Part shown: in pieces, positions 1 through 4,114 of the stretch
How positions within the stretch are numbered: the stretch's first letter is position 1
Layout: every line of letters begins with the position of its first letter
Assembly: GCA_002405485.1 (NCBI GenBank)
Contig: DHLW01000082.1
Coordinates: 1 to 13,277 of the forward strand
DNA from: Phycisphaerales bacterium UBA4658
GTDB lineage: Bacteria; Planctomycetota; Phycisphaerae; Phycisphaerales; UBA1924
Length of the DNA: 13,277 nucleotides
Direction: 5' to 3'
The notes under the pieces: generated by a model
Seen by the model: the letters and a program-made list of their open reading frames with translations, nothing else
Databases searched by the model: none
What the model was told of the DNA's origin: nothing
Translations under genes and position numbers: made by a program

Positions 1-164
1 CCCTCGGCGAAGATGGTGTCGAAAGCCAGCGAGGACTTGCCGGAGCCCGAGAGGCCGGTGATCACCACCAGGCGATCGCGCGGAATGTTCACGTCGATGT
101 TCTTCAGGTTGTGCTCGCGGGCTCCGCGAACACGGATGCACCTGGCCGGGTCAAGGTCGGCCAT
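1..164 (-). CDS. uvrA: UvrA, excinuclease ABC subunit A (N-terminal 54 residues, partial)
   Basis: This is the 5' end of uvrA, read on the minus strand and cut by the left edge. The visible residues contain [15 protein letters not shown] at about 11-25, the UvrA opening signature, and then the Walker A motif GLSGSGKS at residues 37-44, followed by [11 protein letters not shown]. UvrA is the damage-sensing ABC ATPase of nucleotide excision repair and works with UvrB and UvrC in the cytoplasm. I chose the ATG at 164-162. A GTG two codons earlier (170-168) is in frame and also possible. No Shine-Dalgarno site is visible before either start. The gene lies 357 bases downstream of the small membrane protein gene on the same strand, so it may be read from that cluster or from a promoter in the gap. 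Confidence 0.95.
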   Translation of the reverse strand, partial: MADLDPARCIRVRGAREHNLKNIDVNIPRDRLVVITGLSGSGKSSLAFDTIFAE

Positions 165-289
165 GCTCACCGGGCGTGTGGGCGCGGGCGGAGTGAGCTC
201 GTCGGCTTCGCCGGGGTTGGCGAACGTCGTGGCCGAAGCACTCGGCAAGGCCGCAGGGACTTCGACAGGTCGCCGACGTGCGGCCTTGG

Positions 290-337
290 CCGATGGTCTG
301 CCCGATGGCTGGGCCGATGGTTGGGCCGATGAGGTGG
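290..337. repeat. Four-copy 12-bp tandem repeat
   Basis: Four consecutive 12-base units start with CCGATG: CCGATGGTCTGC (290-301), CCGATGGCTGGG (302-313), CCGATGGTTGGG (314-325) and the degenerate CCGATGAGGTGG (326-337). The period is exactly 12. It lies in the uvrA leader or gap. As the period is a multiple of three it could be a relic of coding sequence, but neither flanking frame looks like a gene. Confidence 0.75.
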
Positions 338-488
338 TCGGGCGCTTCCCGGACCGAGCGTTTGATGGGGTTGGGGCGGGCATCGAGTGGTCACATCCGT
401 GCGGGCGAGGCCCGAGCGCGAGGGGCGAGTGGACTGCAGGGCGCCGTCGCGCCGGTGTCCGGACACGAGGCCACCCACCACCACCCCG

Positions 489-494
489 ATAATA
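489..494 (-). promoter_or_regulatory. Candidate -10 element for uvrA
   Basis: The minus strand reads TATTAT here, the best -10 match in the gap and the only TA-containing site between uvrA and the upstream gene. No good -35 hexamer lies 16-18 bases upstream. If used, it would give a uvrA leader of about 320 nucleotides. Confidence 0.25.
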
Positions 495-497
495 GCC

Positions 498-523
498 GAA
501 CAGATTTCGGAGCCCGTCTGTTC
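498..523. promoter_or_regulatory. Inverted repeat at the end of the glycosyltransferase cluster, upstream of uvrA
   Basis: GAACAGA (498-504) and TCTGTTC (517-523) form a perfect 7-bp dyad around a 12-base centre. It overlaps the TGA stop of the small membrane protein (524-522) and lies 3 bases upstream of the TATTAT hexamer. It could end transcription of the cluster as a hairpin, but no T-run follows on the minus strand. It could instead be an operator over a uvrA promoter. The spacing does not match the LexA boxes I know. Confidence 0.4.
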
Positions 524-719
524 AGGGATTCGCGGGCGGGGTCGCCGGCATGGGCGCGACGGGGGGGGATGCAGGCTGCGCCTGCTGCTGGGCGGCCCGT
601 TTGCGGGCGGACCAGAACATCCCCAGAATGAGGCATCCAAGTGCCACACCCACGAGATAGACCCCGAGCCGCTCGCGGAACGTCGAGCCGGTGTTTGGAG
701 CGGGTCGGCGGGTGGTCAT
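522..719 (-). CDS. Small single-pass membrane protein, function unknown
   Basis: This is a 65-residue protein I do not recognise. It has a basic N-terminus (TTRRPAPN), one hydrophobic helix at about residues 18-36 (LGVYLVGVALGCLILGMFW), a basic stop after it (SARKRAA), and a Gln/Pro/Ala-rich tail from about residue 44 to the end. The positive charge on both sides makes topology uncertain. Its ATG overlaps the TGA of the preceding glycosyltransferase by 4 bases (ATGA), so translation is probably coupled. An AGGAG lies 10 bases before the ATG (734-730). It is the last gene of the cluster. A role as membrane anchor or partner of the glycosyltransferases is possible, on position alone. Confidence 0.7.
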   Translation of the reverse strand: MTTRRPAPNTGSTFRERLGVYLVGVALGCLILGMFWSARKRAAQQQAQPASPPVAPMPATPPANP

Positions 720-2017
720 GATCGAGGCGCTCCTGACGTGGACTCTTGCTGGGTTCGCGGGTTAGCGGTCTCGACCTCGTCTCGGCGCACGTCGACGCCG
801 TCTGGCGCATATGCGCAGGACCGGTTGTCTGCCAGCGCCACAAGCTGAGCGAGCAGGTGGTTGTGCCAGATCAGCCCGTTGAGATTCCGGTCGGCATGCT
901 GCAGTGCGGCGCGGCCCATGCGGGCGCGGAGCTCGGCGTCGGTCACGAGCGCGGTGAGATGGTGCCGAAAGGCGTTGTCGTCGCCCGGGTCGCAGAGGAA
1001 GCCCGAGACCCCGTGCCGAACGACCTCGGGGATGCCCGCCAGACGCGAGGTGAGCACCGGGAGCCCAACGGCCTGGGCCTCCTGTGCGGCGATGAGGAAC
1101 GTGTCGGCGGTGGTGGGCATGACGAAGAGATCGCAGATCGGGAGGATCTCGGTCATGAGCTTGGCGTGCGGGGTCGCGCCGTGCCAGACGACGTTGCGGA
1201 GGGTGTGATCCTGCGGCGCGGTGCGGGAGCAGACGTGGACCTCGGCGCGATCGGCAAAGAGCTCCTGATGCCAGCGGATGAGCCGCGGACCACCCTTGCG
1301 GACCCAGTCGTTGCCCACAAACGCGATGCGCACCGGCGCAGCCCCGGGCGCGCCGCGAGGCGGGACGTCATCGTGCCGGCGCACGGGCATGGACGGGTCG
1401 CGGATGGCGCAGGGTTTGTGCAGGATGATGCGGGCGGGATCGACGCCGTCGTCCGCGACCATGCCGTCGGCGACCCATCGGCTGGCGCAGGCGACGAGGT
1501 CGGCGGCGCGGAGGATGGCGCGTTCGGCGGGAATCTCCAGCGCCCAGGGAGGGCAGCGGAGATCGAAGGCCCGTCGAAAAGCCACGCTGGAGGCATCGGA
1601 GTTGATCACAAACCGCACGCGCGGATGACGCCGCTTGAGCCCGGGGACGATGTGCCCCTTCTGCTGGGTCATGATGTGCACGACGTCGAAGCGGTCGAGG
1701 TCGAGATGTCGAGCGAACAACCCGCGGAGCACCAGGCCCATCGCCAGGATCGCGCGGTAGGGCTGCTGGTCAAGCCCGGCGAGCGGCACGGGCAGGGTGG
1801 CGGCCAGCAGCCGAGGCCAGGACCGCATGGGCACATGCACATGAACGGCGTCGATGTCGGGTCGCTCGGCGGCGCAGAGCTGCAGGTTGCGCGCGGTGGT
1901 GGCAAAGCCGAGCTCGCACCCGTGGACGAAGAGCACCCGGGCGGGGCCCTGCCGCGTCGCGGGCGGCAGCAGGTCCGCGGGTTTGGGATCGGTGATGAGC
2001 CAACTGGCGCGGTTCAT
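716..2017 (-). CDS. GT4-like glycosyltransferase, second of a tandem pair
   Basis: This 433-residue protein has the two-Rossmann (GT-B) layout of family 4 glycosyltransferases, which move a sugar from an activated donor to an acceptor on the cytoplasmic side. The N-terminal half opens with ARVLFVHGCELGFATTA and contains DRFDVVHIMT. The C-terminal domain starts with FVGNDWVRKGG at residues 233-243. The donor-site signature is D305-TFLIAAQ-E313 followed by AQAVGLPVLTSRLAGIPEVV. The usual E-x7-E motif is therefore D-x7-E here. The start overlaps the stop of the upstream paralog (ATGA, 2017-2014). It has about 25 more C-terminal residues than the paralog, rich in charged and polar residues. Substrate and product are unknown. 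A signal peptide or membrane helix is not evident. Confidence 0.88.
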   Translation of the reverse strand: MNRASWLITDPKPADLLPPATRQGPARVLFVHGCELGFATTARNLQLCAAERPDIDAVHVHVPMRSWPRLLAATLPVPLAGLDQQPYRAILAMGLVLRGLFARHLDLDRFDVVHIMTQQKGHIVPGLKRRHPRVRFVINSDASSVAFRRAFDLRCPPWALEIPAERAILRAADLVACASRWVADGMVADDGVDPARIILHKPCAIRDPSMPVRRHDDVPPRGAPGAAPVRIAFVGNDWVRKGGPRLIRWHQELFADRAEVHVCSRTAPQDHTLRNVVWHGATPHAKLMTEILPICDLFVMPTTADTFLIAAQEAQAVGLPVLTSRLAGIPEVVRHGVSGFLCDPGDDNAFRHHLTALVTDAELRARMGRAALQHADRNLNGLIWHNHLLAQLVALADNRSCAYAPDGVDVRRDEVETANPRTQQESTSGAPRS

Positions 2018-3240
2018 GGAGCGGGTGGAGAGACGGAGACTGGGAGCGTTCGAATCGGCCGTCCGTCGGCCAGAGCAACGAGCTGGTCCAGCAGATGATT
2101 GTGCCAGATGTCGGGGTTCAGATGGGCTTGAACGTGGGCGATGGCGGCGGCGGACATTTTCGCGGCGAGGGCAGGATCGTGCAGAAGCCGTTCGACGGCG
2201 GCGACGAACCCTGCGTCATCATGACGATCCGCAAGGAGGCCAGTCACCCCATCGGAAACGACCTCCGGGATGCCCGCCAGGCGCGACGTGACGACGGGGA
2301 GCCCGGCGGCCTGGGCCTCCTGAGCGGCGATGAGGAACGTGTCCTCCCATGTTGGAATGACACAGAAGGACATCTCCGGGAGGATGTCCCGGATCAACCG
2401 GTCGTGCGGGACGGCGCCGTGCCAGACCACGTTGGTGCGCGTGCGATCGATCGGCGCGCGGGCGGAGCAGACGTGCAGTTCGGCGAGGTTCGCCCAACGC
2501 TGCTGGTGCCACCTGAGCAGCCGGGGGCCGCCCTTGCGCACCCAGTCGTTGCCGACGAACACGACTTTGCGGATCTGGCCGGGAGGGAGCGCGGGACGGG
2601 GCGTGCCGGAGGTGACGCGGACGCAGGGCTTGTGCAGGATCACGCGGGCGGGATCAACACCGCAGTCGGCGATGCCCGAGCGCATGGCCCACGAGCTCGC
2701 GAAAGCGACGGCGTCGGCGGCGCAGAGGGTTCGCCGATCGGTGCTGGCATCGACCGGGGGCGCGGATCGTCGCACCTCGAAGGCCCGATCCCAGGACCGG
2801 AGCGTGGTGTCGACGTTCACGACGAACCTGGGCATGCCCGCGGCGCGAGCCCAGGGCTTTCGCACGATGCCGGCACGCTCGCGGGTCATGATGTGCACGA
2901 CGTCGAAGCGGTCGAGCGGCAGGCGGGTTCTGCACGCTCGCTCCAGCGGTCGGCTGAACGCGACGGTCATGCGCGTGTTGTGAAAGTCCCACCCGCGCAG
3001 CCACTTGGGCAGCTCCTTGGCAAGCAGACGCTCCCCCAGGGTGAGGGCGAAAGTCACGTGCACCGCGTCGACATCCGCTCGCGCCGCGGCATATTCCACC
3101 AGCGTGCCGGCAGTGGTCCCGAAGCCCAGGGCGGAGGTGTGGCAGAACAGCACGCGGGCGGGCGCGCCCGGGTCGCGGCGGGGCGGCGGCAACTGGTCCG
3201 GGGCGATGTCGTCGATGCTCTTGCAGACCAGTCGGTTCAT
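2014..3240 (-). CDS. GT4-like glycosyltransferase, first of a tandem pair
   Basis: This 408-residue GT-B glycosyltransferase is clearly a paralog of the next gene downstream. Shared blocks are ARVLF near residue 29, DRFDVVHIMT, FVGNDWVRKGGPRL from residue 228, NVVWHGA, D300-TFLIAAQ-E308, VTSRLAGIPEVV and IWHNHLL near the end. Both copies carry D-x7-E in place of the family's E-x7-E. The ATG lies 14 bases after the stop of the HD hydrolase gene, and the stop overlaps the next ATG by 4 bases, so this looks like one transcript. A TAGACT hexamer at 3257-3252, 11 bases before the ATG, might give an internal start but overlaps the preceding stop codon. The acceptor is unknown; surface polysaccharide or glycolipid synthesis is a guess from family. 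Confidence 0.88.
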   Translation of the reverse strand: MNRLVCKSIDDIAPDQLPPPRRDPGAPARVLFCHTSALGFGTTAGTLVEYAAARADVDAVHVTFALTLGERLLAKELPKWLRGWDFHNTRMTVAFSRPLERACRTRLPLDRFDVVHIMTRERAGIVRKPWARAAGMPRFVVNVDTTLRSWDRAFEVRRSAPPVDASTDRRTLCAADAVAFASSWAMRSGIADCGVDPARVILHKPCVRVTSGTPRPALPPGQIRKVVFVGNDWVRKGGPRLLRWHQQRWANLAELHVCSARAPIDRTRTNVVWHGAVPHDRLIRDILPEMSFCVIPTWEDTFLIAAQEAQAAGLPVVTSRLAGIPEVVSDGVTGLLADRHDDAGFVAAVERLLHDPALAAKMSAAAIAHVQAHLNPDIWHNHLLDQLVALADGRPIRTLPVSVSPPAP

Positions 3241-3254
3241 GCGGGGCGTCGAGT

Positions 3255-3800
3255 CTACGGCCGAAGATCGGATCGGGAGTCACGCAGCGAGAGCACGGCC
3301 GAACAGGCCCGCTCCATGGTCGGGTTGGTTGCGCGGTCGCGAGCCGCCAGTGCAACGGCCCGCGCGATCTTGTCTGGCAGTTTGGCCCGGCTCTCCGGGG
3401 TGAGCTGGGCCGCATCGCAGGCGTTGTCGTACACGTCGGCGAGCTTGATGAGCCGGGCCCGCCAGTCGGCGGCGGCCAAGCGACGGTCGTAATCGACCTC
3501 GCGTTGCGGCTCGGGCAGGATCATGCTCTTGGTCATCGCCGCGACCACACTGGCCACGTCGTCGCCGAACGCGCCCGCGATGTCGTCGTAGTCGGTCGCG
3601 GTGTCCTCGATGGTGTCGTGGAGCAACGCCGCGGCGATGGCCACGGGATCATCACACCCAAAGACGTGACGGACGGTCATCGCGACCCGAAAGGGATGCG
3701 AGACATACGGCGTCTCCTTGTCCTTGCGGAGCTGGTGACGATGTGCACGGGCGGAGAAGGCGGCGGCGCGCTGCCAGAGATCGTGGGTGGGCGAGGTCAC
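3255..3800 (-). CDS. Small HD-domain hydrolase, SpoT/MESH1-like alarmone hydrolase
   Basis: This 181-residue protein matches the stand-alone HD hydrolases that remove the 3'-pyrophosphate from (p)ppGpp. From the GTG start it has HQLRKDKETPYVSHPFRVA at 22-40, with His35. The HD pair is His61-Asp62 in ALLHDTIEDT, the Glu65-Asp66 pair follows, and KLADVYDN at 119-126 carries Asp122. This is the motif order of the hydrolase half of RelA/SpoT, and the length fits MESH1-type proteins. No synthetase, TGS or ACT domain is present. I chose GTG 3800-3798 because it sits 5 bases after a TATCAT hexamer and gives the usual length. A GTG at 3818 is in frame. The open frame reaches 3992, but that extra part looks random. 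A different nucleotide substrate remains possible. Confidence 0.82.
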   Translation of the reverse strand: MTSPTHDLWQRAAAFSARAHRHQLRKDKETPYVSHPFRVAMTVRHVFGCDDPVAIAAALLHDTIEDTATDYDDIAGAFGDDVASVVAAMTKSMILPEPQREVDYDRRLAAADWRARLIKLADVYDNACDAAQLTPESRAKLPDKIARAVALAARDRATNPTMERACSAVLSLRDSRSDLRP

Positions 3801-3805
3801 AAGAG

Positions 3806-3811
3806 ATGATA
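3806..3811 (-). promoter_or_regulatory. -10 element of the HD hydrolase gene (probable leaderless promoter)
   Basis: The minus strand reads TATCAT, ending 5 bases before the GTG at 3800. No Shine-Dalgarno site is present and no clear -35 is visible. The closeness implies transcription starts at or next to the start codon. Confidence 0.45.
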
Positions 3812-4010
3812 GAGACACCCGCTGGTGGCGTGCGGACGACCGGCTCAGCGGGCTTCCGCACACGCACCCACCGCGTCCGGCCGCACCATCGGAGATTCGA
3901 TCCGCGTGCTGACACGCCGAAGGTCCAGCGCGATGAGGAAGGTCCATGCATCGGCCCCCGCTTGCGCCGCTCCCCCGCCGACGATCCCCCACCCTGGTTG
4001 CAGCCGAGCG

Positions 4011-4029
4011 AGGGCCTGGGGGGCCTGGG
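4011..4029 (+). repeat. G-rich 19-bp element, copy 1 (upstream of mutS)
   Basis: AGGGCCTGGGGGGCCTGGG matches 16 of 19 bases with the element at 6972-6990 near the 3' end of mutS. It is itself nearly two GGGCCTGGG units in tandem. Confidence 0.5.
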
Positions 4030-4079
4030 AGACTCTGGAAGCACCCGAAAGGGCGGCAGGATTCATGGGTACCCGTCGA

Positions 4080-4091
4080 CCGCTCGAGCGG
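4080..4091. promoter_or_regulatory. 12-bp perfect palindrome upstream of mutS, candidate operator
   Basis: CCGCTCGAGCGG is a perfect palindrome centred about 29 bases before the GTG start. If the mRNA is leaderless, this is the -30 region. A dimeric regulator bound here would overlap the promoter. No second copy was noticed in this window. Confidence 0.35.
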
Positions 4092-4101
4092 CGGGGCTGA
4101 A

Positions 4102-4107
4102 TATCGT
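4102..4107 (+). promoter_or_regulatory. -10 element of mutS (probable leaderless promoter)
   Basis: TATCGT ends 7 bases before the GTG at 4115. No Shine-Dalgarno site is present. A TCGACC at 4076-4081 resembles a -35 but the spacer would be 20 bases. Confidence 0.4.
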
Positions 4108-4114
4108 CCCTCCC

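Larger units (their letters stand above)
165..521. other. 357-base non-coding gap upstream of uvrA
   Basis: I see no convincing gene here. Open frames exist on both strands but read as low-complexity Arg/Pro/His/Gly sequence. The gap holds a 12-bp tandem repeat at 290-337, a candidate -10 hexamer at 489-494 and one arm of an inverted repeat at 498-523. There is no TA dinucleotide from 165 to 489, which is notable even for GC-rich DNA and leaves no close -10 element for uvrA. Confidence 0.7.
3801..4114. other. 314-base divergent gap between the HD hydrolase gene and mutS
   Basis: No gene is supported here, although the mutS frame is open across the whole gap. It contains candidate -10 hexamers for both flanking genes, a 9-bp tandem duplication (GGGCCTGGG twice, 4012-4029), and a run of palindromes: GGGTACCC (4067-4074), GTCGAC (4075-4080) and CCGCTCGAGCGG (4080-4091), the last just upstream of the mutS -10 element. 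Confidence 0.6.

Noticed and set aside
165..521. Small gene between uvrA and the membrane protein gene
   Set aside because: Open frames on both strands are low-complexity, with no hydrophobic or domain pattern and no start signal.
498..523. LexA/SOS box upstream of uvrA
   Set aside because: The arms contain GAAC and GTTC but 18 bases apart. That fits neither GAAC-N4-GTTC nor CTG-N10-CAG, so only a generic dyad is claimed.
746..3492. Two long plus-strand open frames (746-2098 and 2095-3492) opposite the glycosyltransferases
   Set aside because: They are antisense shadows rich in Gly/Asp/His with no motif; the glycosyltransferase reading is far better supported.
4067..4091. Run of KpnI-, SalI- and XhoI-like sites resembling a cloning polylinker
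   Set aside because: The order and spacing match no vector linker I know, and both sides read as continuous native sequence. Treated as natural palindromes.
3743..4114. N-terminal extension of MutS by 124 residues in the open frame
   Set aside because: The sequence is Arg/Pro-rich, overlaps the HD hydrolase gene and its promoter, and has no counterpart in MutS proteins.
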